The notes below the pieces were generated by a model. That model had not been told where the DNA came from and searched no databases. It saw only the letters and a list, made by a program, of their open reading frames with translations. DNA of 12,353 nt, from positions 1-12,353 of the forward strand of contig JAHHTR010000061.1 in the NCBI GenBank assembly GCA_020024515.1, in the 5' to 3' direction. This document shows, piece after piece, positions 6,986 through 12,353 of this stretch. Made by a program: the position numbers and the translations under genes. The DNA is from Angelakisella sp. GTDB lineage: Bacteria; Bacillota; Clostridia; Oscillospirales; Ruminococcaceae. The number at the start of each line of letters is the position of its first letter. Within the stretch, counting starts at the first letter, position 1.

Positions 6986-7354
6986 TTACATAAAATCTTC
7001 AAGATTAAAGACTTTTGGGGCATGCACAGGAATTTTAATATCCTGCAATGGTTCCGATATCCCGTCTTCTATTCCGTAAAATTCGCATATATATGAAATA
7101 TAGTCCTCGTCGTCATACTCACACTCCTTGAGCTTATTTTTTTTCGCTGTTTCCATAGCTTTTTTTCTTATAAATTCCGTGCAGGCAACTAAATTGAGTT
7201 TGTTTTTTGTTATGTCCTGCAATATAACCTCTGTTGCCTGTGGGTTTGCCTCTGCTACTTTAATGATTAGCTTACCACAGCGTTTTTCCGCTTTTCCCTC
7301 CGTATTAAATGGTTCCATCTGCTCTGTTACTATTTGTTTTAATTCTTCAAACAT
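6986..7354 (-). CDS. PcfK-like / AcrIIA9-family protein
   Basis: 122 aa. All-helical: LKQIVTEQMEPF, LIIKVAEANPQATEVILQDI (29-48), LVACTEFIRKKAMETAKKNK and DDEDYISYICEFYGIED (81-97), followed by a proline-containing tail. The pattern ANP.A.E.IL, a central Lys/Ala-rich helix and D-D-E-x(4)-I-x-E-F-Y-G-I is that of the PcfK-like family. This family includes AcrIIA9, a Cas9 inhibitor found by functional selection in Firmicutes DNA. Placement directly before a PcfJ-like gene is the usual arrangement. Many members may have plasmid or phage roles other than Cas9 inhibition, so anti-CRISPR activity is a hypothesis. AAAGGAG precedes the ATG. Confidence 0.72.
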   Translation of the reverse strand: MFEELKQIVTEQMEPFNTEGKAEKRCGKLIIKVAEANPQATEVILQDITKNKLNLVACTEFIRKKAMETAKKNKLKECEYDDEDYISYICEFYGIEDGISEPLQDIKIPVHAPKVFNLEDFM

Positions 7355-7423
7355 TGCTTATTCTCCTTTAATTTCAATTTATTTGTAAAATTTCATTGCC
7401 ATTGTTTTTTAAAACGTTTTTTC

Positions 7424-7597
7424 TTATTCGCACTCTCGGTGTATAGGGTGTATTTGGGTGATTGTAACATTCTGACGGCGGTATTTTACGGAGTTGTCTG
7501 TATGTATGGCATACGTACACCAAAAATTATTATTACTGCCAAGTCCCGATACTCTTTGATAATATTTACACCCTTTGCATATAGTAGGTTTAAACAT
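7424..7597 (-). CDS. Cys-containing mini-protein, putative zinc-binding
   Basis: 57 aa from the ATG at 7597, preceded by AAAGGGGG. The open frame extends back to 7711, but that part overlaps the rep gene and has no SD. Four Cys are spread as CKGC (7-10), WC (26-27) and a C-terminal EC. This could form a single zinc site with His residues in the HPIHREC tail (51-56). No family recognised. It lies between rep and the PcfK-like gene in the same operon. Confidence 0.6.
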   Translation of the reverse strand: MFKPTICKGCKYYQRVSGLGSNNNFWCTYAIHTDNSVKYRRQNVTITQIHPIHRECE

Positions 7598-7683
7598 TTT
7601 TATTCCCCCTTTGATTATTTTGTACCATTTTGCTAATGCCGGAAAAATAGTTATGTTTTTTATATTTGCAGATGTCTGCGGAT

Positions 7684-8400
7684 TTAACTTATAATTTTTA
7701 CAAACCGCCATAAATTGTATGTAACATTTATTATGTCATTGTCATATTCTTGCTTCTCAATTTGACAATATCCTTCAGGAGTTTTTAAGTTGTCTCTCCA
7801 TTTCTTTGCGCTGATAATACGTCTTACTATCTTTGGCGGTTTTAAATTCTTGCTTGATGTGTATCGTCTTGCGTTTTTTGGACGGGTGCTGTCTTTTTCC
7901 GTTTGTTTAATAAAATATGCTGCAAGTTCCGCAAAATCATTGACACCGTTTGTTTTGTAAAGAAATGTACTTCTTGCCATTCCTACATTGCCCCAAGCTT
8001 TTTGCAGTTCCTCTGCGGTAACTCCGCTGATGACTATATGATGATGCGGTACTTTCCCTGTTCTGCCACAAACAGTGGTATAGATATATTTAATATTTGG
8101 ATTTTTTCTTTTTAATCTTATAAGAAAATTACGGATATCTCTATGAGCTAATTGTCTTGTCTTAGGTCTATTTTCTTTTTTATATGTCAAAACGCAATGT
8201 ATATCTCCCGCTTTGAAATTGTTATTCATCTCCCAACGTAGATTTCTTTCAGAATTTATTTTGTTTATTTCTTTTGCTTGCTTTTTGGTTTCTTTTGTAT
8301 TTGCTTTTATGGGAGAAGTACGCACACCGTATCTTCCCGAAAATATTTTCAGTTTTTCAATAGTATCACCTGCATATATTGTTTTTGATATATAGGGCAT
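7684..8400 (-). CDS. HUH-endonuclease replication initiator (rolling-circle type)
   Basis: 238 aa. Three ordered motifs of HUH Rep proteins are visible: motif I HCVLTYKK (68-75); the metal-binding HUH motif VPHHHIVISG (117-126, His119 and His121); and the nucleophile motif AAYFIKQTEKD (160-170) with Tyr162. This single-Tyr layout resembles the ORF2/gene-II-like rolling-circle replication proteins found in clostridial plasmids, ICEs and prophages. The expected reaction is nicking one strand at an origin with a covalent 5'-phosphotyrosine link. AAGGAG lies 10 bases before the ATG. Its leader overlaps a predicted antisense RNA on the plus strand. The C-terminus is basic and could bind DNA. Confidence 0.8.
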   Translation of the reverse strand: MPYISKTIYAGDTIEKLKIFSGRYGVRTSPIKANTKETKKQAKEINKINSERNLRWEMNNNFKAGDIHCVLTYKKENRPKTRQLAHRDIRNFLIRLKRKNPNIKYIYTTVCGRTGKVPHHHIVISGVTAEELQKAWGNVGMARSTFLYKTNGVNDFAELAAYFIKQTEKDSTRPKNARRYTSSKNLKPPKIVRRIISAKKWRDNLKTPEGYCQIEKQEYDNDIINVTYNLWRFVKIIS

Positions 8401-8463
8401 AACTGTTTTTTCTCCTTTTATTTTATGTTTTTTTGATATATAAAAAAATAAACAGCTATGACC

Positions 8464-8511
8464 GATAAGTTAATTACTTTATCAAGTCCTCAAAGCCGAC
8501 AGTATCGACTG
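8464..8511. repeat. Dyads in the rep leader, candidate origin or regulatory structure
   Basis: GATAAGT (8464-8470) and ACTTTATC (8476-8483) form a near-perfect dyad around TAATT. CAGT-ATCG-ACTG (8500-8511) is a short dyad 17 bases further on. Both lie 60-110 bases before the rep ATG. HUH initiators often nick in hairpins close to their own gene, so these are candidates for the double-strand origin. They could instead be hairpins in the rep mRNA leader. No known nick-site sequence was recognised. Confidence 0.35.
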
Positions 8512-8541
8512 CTAAAAAATATTTGCAATGCCAAAAAATTT

Positions 8542-8570
8542 TTGACATTTTTAAATTAATGTGTTACAAT
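8542..8570 (+). promoter_or_regulatory. Strong plus-strand promoter, antisense to the rep leader
   Basis: TTGACA (8542-8547), a spacer of exactly 17 bases, then TACAAT (8565-8570). It matches the vegetative consensus at 11 of 12 positions, yet no plus-strand coding gene follows. The only downstream element is a paired-hairpin terminator, so it should make a short non-coding transcript. Confidence 0.75.
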
Positions 8571-8576
8571 ATAGCT

Positions 8577-8643
8577 GTTACTAAGAATTCTTTCAACATT
8601 GTTGTTGAAAGCGCCGGTGGTGTTGTGACCACCGGCTTTTTTA
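8577..8643 (+). ncRNA. Predicted ~67-nt antisense small RNA upstream of rep
   Basis: The transcript would run from about 8577 to the T-tract at 8637-8642. Hairpin 1 pairs CTTTCAAC (8590-8597) with GTTGAAAG (8604-8611) around a 6-base loop. Hairpin 2 pairs GCCGGTGGT (8613-8621) with ACCACCGGC (8628-8636) around a 6-base loop and forms the terminator. It is complementary to the 5' leader of the rep message, about 180-240 bases before the rep ATG. Known parallel: countertranscribed RNAs controlling Rep synthesis in rolling-circle plasmids. No ORF with an SD fits inside. Function is inferred from geometry only. Confidence 0.65.
8613..8642 (+). terminator. Intrinsic terminator of the antisense RNA
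   Basis: A perfect 9 bp GC-rich stem (8613-8621/8628-8636) with loop GTTGTG, followed by six T on the plus strand. The T-tract overlaps the stop codon of the minus-strand gene at 8641. On the minus strand the stem is preceded by A residues and lacks a U-tract after it, so it should not stop the early operon. Confidence 0.85.
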
Positions 8644-9123
8644 TATGCAACACAAAAAACTTTCCTTTACGGTCTGTTTTCTGCGTTGCTTTTCTTCTAT
8701 ATCAAAAATACCGTCCATTTGTATTAATGGCTTATATTCTTTGCCTTGACTTTCTCTATATTTTTTTGCAATCCGCCGTTCTTTTTCCCGTTCCATAAAT
8801 TCAATATATAAATCAATATTTTCAATTAAAATGTCATACGCTACACGCTTTTTGGCTTTGTACAGATTTTCCCGCGTCTCACAAATAACCAACATTTCAT
8901 TTTTACTTTTTTCTATTCGTTCTTTTATGCCTTGATTATCCGTATCAAAAATTTCTTCAAATTTCTCGCATCTGCCCAAAAGAAAATATGTAGCCATAAA
9001 ACGCAACTCAAAATATACAAGGTCTTTGCCTTGAAGTTCATCAATATACCCATTAGCTTTCTTAAAGCTTTCATAGGCTGTTTTTACTGTCGGAGCATTT
9101 TTGTTTAGCCACTCAAAATTCAC
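8641..9123 (-). CDS. Conserved-looking phage protein of unknown function
   Basis: 160 aa from the GTG at 9123, chosen because AGAGGTG lies 6 bases upstream; another GTG at 9132 overlaps that SD. The protein is Lys/Glu-rich and mostly helical. A hydrophobic middle stretch (VYFELRFMATYFLLG, about 36-50) is too charged at its borders to be a clear membrane helix. A long charged helix follows (FMEREKERRIAKKYRE), and the end has CCI. No motif or family recognised. It is immediately upstream of the rep gene, and its 3' end carries the antisense RNA terminator. Confidence 0.65.
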   Translation of the reverse strand: MNFEWLNKNAPTVKTAYESFKKANGYIDELQGKDLVYFELRFMATYFLLGRCEKFEEIFDTDNQGIKERIEKSKNEMLVICETRENLYKAKKRVAYDILIENIDLYIEFMEREKERRIAKKYRESQGKEYKPLIQMDGIFDIEEKQRRKQTVKESFLCCI

Positions 9124-9134
9124 TGTTTGCACCT

Positions 9135-9209
9135 CTATTCATCAAATCGGCTTGTTATATATGCCGATACAAAAACTATTCCCAAGATAATAATCAACGT
9201 TCTTTCCAT
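9135..9209 (-). CDS. Tiny membrane peptide (24 aa)
   Basis: MERTLIIILGIVFVSAYITSRFDE: a single hydrophobic helix of about 15 residues between an N-terminal Arg and a charged C-terminal RFDE. GAGGT lies 9 bases before the ATG. The first 16 bases overlap, in another frame, the 3' end of the 36-aa gene upstream. The stop falls 11 bases before the next start, right at that gene's SD. Such peptides are seldom annotated. Coding is supported by SD, length of hydrophobic run and operon spacing only. Confidence 0.5.
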   Translation of the reverse strand: MERTLIIILGIVFVSAYITSRFDE

Positions 9210-9304
9210 TTGTCTTTTACCTCGATGTTCTTGTATGCTTTATCTACATTCGCAAGTACAAATATCCATACTATTGCTATCACACAACCTGTTATTACTG
9301 CCAC
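9194..9304 (-). CDS. Small single-pass membrane protein (36 aa)
   Basis: GTG start with AGAGGAG 7 bases upstream; stop TGA at 9194-9196. The translation begins MAVITGCVIAIVWIFVLANV, one hydrophobic helix (residues 2-20), followed by a charged cytoplasmic-type tail DKAYKNIEVKDKWKER. No family recognised. It overlaps the following 24-aa gene by 16 bases in a different frame and lies 15 bases after the HTH gene upstream. A membrane-acting accessory peptide is possible, but nothing in the sequence decides it. Confidence 0.55.
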   Translation of the reverse strand: MAVITGCVIAIVWIFVLANVDKAYKNIEVKDKWKER

Positions 9305-9319
9305 AATTTCACTCCTCTT

Positions 9320-9574
9320 TTATCCAAGTTTAATTAACTTTTGTTCTTTTTGCGCTTGTGTAAGCCCTTTCCCTCCTTTTGGGAAATATATGGGTATATC
9401 TGTATACGCTATATTCAATGTATCACATATTGCATACACAGTATCCATATCAAACGGATATGTTCCGTGAAAGCGTGATGACAGTGTAGGTGGGTTCATA
9501 TTGATTGCCGCCGCAAGTTCCTTTTGATTATAATTTTCCAAAACCATTTTTGATTTAAGCGTTACATATAACAT
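9320..9574 (-). CDS. XRE-like HTH protein
   Basis: 84 aa. A helix-turn-helix is visible: NQKELAAAINMNPPTLSSRF (residues 16-35), followed by FDMDTVYAICDTLNI (41-55), the usual helix 4-5 pattern of Cro/CI-type folds. The tail (GGKGLTQAQKEQKLIKLG) is basic. GAGGAG lies 8 bases upstream of the ATG. The first 20 bases overlap the end of the preceding gene. Likely a DNA-binding regulator or excisionase-like accessory factor of the element; the target is unknown. It is distinct in sequence from the Cro-like protein at 9903. Confidence 0.72.
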   Translation of the reverse strand: MLYVTLKSKMVLENYNQKELAAAINMNPPTLSSRFHGTYPFDMDTVYAICDTLNIAYTDIPIYFPKGGKGLTQAQKEQKLIKLG

Positions 9575-9773
9575 TTTCTATCTCCTCTTTAATTTTGTTA
9601 AATTCCATAAGACCTTTAACCGATACTTTCCAACTGTTTTTTTCAGCAATAAGAAGATATGGCTTTGCATTTTCGCAAAAGTTTAAAAATTCCTGAACAG
9701 TTGGCTCCCTTTCTATACCCCCTTTTTTTAAAACCTTCAATGTGTCAAAATATAATTTTAATGCTTTTCCCAT
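9555..9773 (-). CDS. Small early phage protein of unknown function
   Basis: 72 aa; AGAGGT lies about 8 bases before the ATG. It starts MGKALKLYFDTLKVLKKGG and is helical and amphipathic, with PTVQEFLNFCENAKPYLLIAEKNSW in the middle and no known motif. It overlaps the HTH gene downstream by 20 bases. Its start region repeats that of the 27-aa gene upstream (GCTTTTCCCATTAYGT seen on the plus strand), suggesting a local duplication. Confidence 0.6.
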   Translation of the reverse strand: MGKALKLYFDTLKVLKKGGIEREPTVQEFLNFCENAKPYLLIAEKNSWKVSVKGLMEFNKIKEEIENVICNA

Positions 9774-9788
9774 TACGTGTACCTCTTT

Positions 9789-9872
9789 TCATATTTTATT
9801 TTTCCAGTTACTGTTTAAAAGCTGTTTCAGAAATGTAACGGCTTTTTCGTTTTTTTGTTCCGCTTTTCCCAT
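9789..9872 (-). CDS. Tiny early protein (27 aa)
   Basis: The translation begins MGKAEQKNEKAVTFLKQLLN and ends SNWKNKI. AAGGAG lies about 9 bases before the ATG. Highly basic, predicted short helix, no motif. It lies between the Cro-like gene and the 72-aa gene with intact SDs on both sides, so it is plausible as a gene or as the remnant of a duplicated start. It begins with the same four residues (MGKA) as its neighbour. Confidence 0.4.
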   Translation of the reverse strand: MGKAEQKNEKAVTFLKQLLNSNWKNKI

Positions 9873-9902
9873 TATGTATTTCTCCTTTTTATTTAAATTT
9901 AA

Positions 9903-10088
9903 TTAGTCTTTAAAAAACAATGTCCAGTCGAAATTCAGTACTTCGGCTATTTTTTTTGCAACTGCAACGGACGGACGTCGCTTTCCATTTTCGATATTGC
10001 TATACATTTGTTGTGTTATACCTGTCAATTCAGCAATTTCTTTTTGTGTTTTATTTTTTTCCTTTCTATTTTCTTTTAATAAATTCAT
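9903..10088 (-). CDS. Cro-like XRE helix-turn-helix regulator
   Basis: 61 aa, essentially one HTH domain: KTQKEIAELTGITQQMYSNIENGKRRPS (13-40), then AVAKKIAEVLNF. Its recognition-helix region GITQQMYSN closely matches GITQQAYAN of the divergent repressor, so both probably read the same operators. GAGGTG lies about 8 bases before the ATG. It is the first gene of the early operon, transcribed from the consensus promoter at 10134-10162. Expected role: repress the CI promoter and favour the induced state. Confidence 0.82.
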   Translation of the reverse strand: MNLLKENRKEKNKTQKEIAELTGITQQMYSNIENGKRRPSVAVAKKIAEVLNFDWTLFFKD

Positions 10089-10133
10089 TTTTTCACCTCA
10101 CTATATAAAACAAAACGTTGTGATTACAAAACA

Positions 10134-10162
10134 ATAATACAACAAAATGTTTTGTTTGTCAA
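10134..10162 (-). promoter_or_regulatory. Early (Cro-side) promoter
   Basis: On the minus strand: TTGACA (10162-10157), 17-base spacer, TATTAT (10139-10134). This is close to consensus. The spacer contains the dyad at 10142-10155, so a bound repressor would block polymerase. The start of transcription would be near 10127, about 40 bases before the cro-like ATG. Confidence 0.75.
10142..10155. promoter_or_regulatory. Operator within the early promoter
   Basis: ACAAAA-TG-TTTTGT is a 14 bp dyad inside the spacer of the early promoter. It overlaps the 16 bp arm 10134-10149, which is perfectly inverted at 10185-10200, so the region carries several related half-sites for the CI-like and Cro-like proteins. 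Confidence 0.6.
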
Positions 10163-10184
10163 TATAAAATACAATAATATATTT

Positions 10185-10200
10185 CATTTTGTTGTATTAT
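10185..10200. repeat. Arm of a perfect 16 bp inverted repeat in the switch region
   Basis: CATTTTGTTGTATTAT is the exact reverse complement of 10134-10149, with 35 bases between the arms. Placement midway between the two divergent promoters fits a third operator and possible repressor looping or cooperative binding. Confidence 0.55.
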
Positions 10201-10211
10201 GGTATATTATA

Positions 10212-10240
10212 TTGTTAACACAACTAATTGTTGTTATAAT
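10212..10240 (+). promoter_or_regulatory. Repressor (CI-side) promoter with internal operator
   Basis: TTGTTA (10212-10217), 17-base spacer, TATAAT (10235-10240). The dyad ACAAC-TAATT-GTTGT (10220-10234) fills the spacer, which predicts control by the repressor itself or by the Cro-like protein. GAGGTG at 10251-10256 then precedes the ATG. Confidence 0.75.
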
Positions 10241-10263
10241 AAATAATATAGAGGTGCAAAGAT

Positions 10264-10857
10264 ATGATTAATTTTAAAACAGAACGAAATAAGAAAAATT
10301 TATCTCAACAAGATATTGCAAATATGCTAGGAATTACACAACAGGCATATGCAAATTATGAAAGAGGCGTAAGACAAGCTGATTATTCCACTTTACAAAA
10401 ACTTGCTGATATATTTAATGTAACAGTTGATTACCTATTAGGTAGGGAAGCTGAGAAAAAGAAAGGTATAAAAATACCTGTACTCGGAAAAGTACAGGCT
10501 GGTATACCGATAGCGGCTGTTGAAGATATTATCGATTATGAAGAAATAACAGAAGAAATGGCGTCAAAAGGGGAATATTTTGCTTTACAGGTGCGTGGGG
10601 AAAGTATGGAACCACGCTTTCTTGACGGCGATGTCGTTATTGTTTTAAAACAAACTACTGTTGAATCAGGCGACATTGCCATTGTTCTTGTCAATGGTAA
10701 TGATGCAACTATAAAAAAAATAAAGCGGACAGATGAAGGTATAATGTTAATACCTTTAAATTCCGCTTTTGAAACGATGTTTTACAGTAATGAACAAATT
10801 GAAAATTTACCTGTTACCATACTTGGCAAGGTTGTTGAGTTACGTGGTAAATTTTAA
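10264..10857 (+). CDS. CI/LexA-like repressor: XRE HTH plus S24 peptidase
   Basis: 197 aa. HTH at 13-40 (LSQQDIANMLGITQQAYANY). A linker with the likely autocleavage site Ala79-Gly80 (GKVQAGIP) follows. The S24 domain has nucleophile Ser114 in RGESMEP and general base Lys151 in DATIKKIKR. All catalytic residues are present. Expected behaviour: dimeric repression of the early operon, with RecA-stimulated self-cleavage after DNA damage leading to induction. Its promoter contains an operator, so autoregulation is likely. Divergent from the Cro-like gene, with GAGGTG before the ATG. Confidence 0.93.
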   Translation: MINFKTERNKKNLSQQDIANMLGITQQAYANYERGVRQADYSTLQKLADIFNVTVDYLLGREAEKKKGIKIPVLGKVQAGIPIAAVEDIIDYEEITEEMASKGEYFALQVRGESMEPRFLDGDVVIVLKQTTVESGDIAIVLVNGNDATIKKIKRTDEGIMLIPLNSAFETMFYSNEQIENLPVTILGKVVELRGKF

Positions 10858-10881
10858 TATATAGTATGGAGGGTTATTATT

Positions 10882-12330
10882 GTGGCAAGGAAATATACTT
10901 ATAACAAATATTTTGCTCTGTTTCTTTGTATTTTCGGTGGATTTTTGGGGCTACACTACTTTTATGTTAAAAAGTGGTGGAAAGGTATTCTTTATTTATG
11001 TACTTTTGGACTGTTTTATTTAGGTTGGTTTATTGATATATTTAGAATATGTTTTAATCAATTTACACCTAAAACAACAGACAAAATAGTAAAAACAAAT
11101 GATTACCAAGAAAAAATAAAATTTATTGACATCTATCCAATAATGATTTCAAAAAATAACAAATTTATAGTAAATGATGTACAAAAACTATATTTTAAAG
11201 CTCTTAAAACTAAATTAACAGATAAAGAAAATAAACAAATTGTACTTATAAGTGATTCCTCAGGTTCTATTAACCAGTACTATGGAACATATTCGTTTGG
11301 TAGCGTGAAATTATGTGAGCATATATGTTCTATTCAATACTTTAAAGACCTCTACAATATTGAAACTTTTGAAGGAACAGTTGATGAAATAATTAATAAA
11401 CAAGATATTGCAATAAGATATATAAGGAAATATTTAAAAACTGAAGTAAATAACAATTTTACCGGTCTTCAAGCAATGCAATCCTATAAATCAATGCTAA
11501 AAAAATCAAACGAAGAAAGTAAAAAAAGATCTGATGCGATATATGATGAACGAATAAAAAAAATACAACAATTTAATCATAAAACAATAATTGTAACTGG
11601 TAAAGATATTTCTCTCTCCTATGTTGAAAAAAGTTTTCTAAAATATATGAACGGTAAACCTGTGGAAAATCCTGAAATTTTTGCTTATTGGTTCTATGAA
11701 TATAAGATAAATTATGCGGAAGTTATGAGTAAATTTATAGAAAGCGCTTTGTTGACAGTTGGACCTCCTGATATAGATTTGAATAAATTGACTGTCAATG
11801 AATTAAAAGATTTTCTACGAGAAAACAATTTGCCATTAAGTGGTAAAAAAGCTGATTTGATAGATAGAATCAGAATGATGAATTTTTCCAAAGATGTTAT
11901 AAATAGCTTTTTTACAACTGACAATAATAAAGAAGTATATAATGTTACCGAAAAGGGATATGCCATAATCGTTACCGTTGAAGACAGTATGACAAAAGAT
12001 GTTGACTTTGAAAATAAATGTATTGAAAGGCTTAAAGAAAAGGATTTTTATTCAACAAATGAGATTATAGCCGCATACAAAAACAAGACAGGAGAACAAT
12101 TTAATCGTGTACTGTCTGAGTTTGACAATCAATTATTTTCAAAATTTATTGATATGGATTTATCGGGTTATTTAAACGAACAAACAGTTATTTTTGAGTT
12201 TGAATTTAAAATATCTGTAATTTTTGGTTTTATCTTTGGAGTAACAGGTGATAAGATATGGAAACTTTTTTACAGACTTACAAAAGTAGACACTTCAAAT
12301 AAAAAATTTATTTGTTTTTCTGAAATTTGA
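10882..12330 (+). CDS. TM2-domain membrane protein with SAP domain
   Basis: 482 aa from a GTG with GGAGGG 8 bases upstream. Residues 8-60 are a TM2 domain: two membrane helices flanking FLGLHYFYVKKWWKGILYL (21-39) and ending at the IDIFR motif. Residues about 80-290 are an unrecognised soluble region. Residues 299-333 are a SAP motif (DLNKLTVNELKDFLRENNLP, then GKKADLIDRI), normally a DNA-binding helix pair. TEKGY and a further helical region follow. Such TM2 proteins occur beside CI genes in Firmicutes prophages and may act in lysogeny, for example superinfection exclusion; that is inference. It lies 24 bases after the repressor stop and is probably co-transcribed with it. No terminator is seen in the last 23 bases. 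Confidence 0.8.
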   Translation: MARKYTYNKYFALFLCIFGGFLGLHYFYVKKWWKGILYLCTFGLFYLGWFIDIFRICFNQFTPKTTDKIVKTNDYQEKIKFIDIYPIMISKNNKFIVNDVQKLYFKALKTKLTDKENKQIVLISDSSGSINQYYGTYSFGSVKLCEHICSIQYFKDLYNIETFEGTVDEIINKQDIAIRYIRKYLKTEVNNNFTGLQAMQSYKSMLKKSNEESKKRSDAIYDERIKKIQQFNHKTIIVTGKDISLSYVEKSFLKYMNGKPVENPEIFAYWFYEYKINYAEVMSKFIESALLTVGPPDIDLNKLTVNELKDFLRENNLPLSGKKADLIDRIRMMNFSKDVINSFFTTDNNKEVYNVTEKGYAIIVTVEDSMTKDVDFENKCIERLKEKDFYSTNEIIAAYKNKTGEQFNRVLSEFDNQLFSKFIDMDLSGYLNEQTVIFEFEFKISVIFGFIFGVTGDKIWKLFYRLTKVDTSNKKFICFSEI

Positions 12331-12353
12331 AGAGCAAAGCATAATAAAATTAA

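Noticed and set aside
7598..7711. N-terminal extension of the 57-aa Cys protein
   Set aside because: It overlaps the rep 3' end and has no SD, while a strong AAAGGGGG precedes the internal ATG at 7597.
9146..9168. ATCGGC/GCCGAT inverted pair
   Set aside because: Short six-base stem inside the 24-aa coding frame, with no T-tract; most likely chance.
11712..11966. An 84-codon minus-strand frame
   Set aside because: It is a shadow of the TM2/SAP gene; the opposite strand codes for the SAP motif there.
1..12353. CRISPR arrays, tRNA genes or insertion sequences
   Set aside because: No regularly spaced repeats, no cloverleaf with a recognisable T-loop, and no transposase or terminal inverted repeats were seen on either strand.

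Overview
The window is AT-rich, with Clostridia-style ribosome binding sites (AAGGAG, GAGGTG) and several GTG or TTG starts. Gene content and syntax indicate an integrated prophage or phage-like mobile element of a low-GC Firmicute, probably a gut clostridium. No integrase, terminase or structural gene is in view, so an integrative element or phage satellite cannot be excluded. The host identification is inference; the sequence carries no 16S or housekeeping gene.

Right part (9903-12330): a lysis/lysogeny switch. A Cro-like HTH protein (minus) and an S24-peptidase CI/LexA-like repressor (plus) are divergent around a 175 bp control region. That region holds two strong promoters, each with a dyad operator in its spacer. 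Downstream of the repressor is a TM2 + SAP domain membrane protein, a plausible lysogeny-module cargo gene.

Middle part (2596-9872): a long, tightly packed minus-strand early operon. It runs from three small or regulatory genes through two tiny membrane peptides of 36 and 24 aa, a conserved unknown, an HUH rolling-circle-type replication initiator, a Cys-rich mini-protein, a PcfK/AcrIIA9-like protein, a PcfJ-like protein, a DUF3102 coiled-coil protein, a second Cys-rich mini-protein, an Sm-like protein and a DUF1064 nuclease-fold protein to a small candidate late regulator. Just upstream of the rep gene, on the opposite strand, a consensus promoter followed about 65 nt later by an intrinsic terminator predicts a small antisense RNA, an arrangement like plasmid copy-number control.

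Left part (1-2550): a separate minus-strand operon with its own promoter and operator-like region. It encodes an ImmA/IrrE metallopeptidase, a class III nucleotide cyclase fused to a Nudix domain that has lost its catalytic residues, and the first 111 codons of a PycTM-family membrane effector cut off by the window edge. The cyclase-PycTM pair is the signature of Pycsar anti-phage immunity, in which a cyclic pyrimidine nucleotide activates a membrane-damaging effector. The genes are translationally coupled (TAATG and ATGA overlaps). The peptidase and the dead Nudix domain are non-canonical parts, and this operon is the most interesting system in the window.

Taken together, the element seems to carry host-beneficial defence (Pycsar-like operon), a possible counter-defence protein (AcrIIA9-like) and its own replication and switch modules. 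No interval over 300 bases lacks a gene; the largest gap (8401-8640) holds the predicted antisense RNA and the rep leader.
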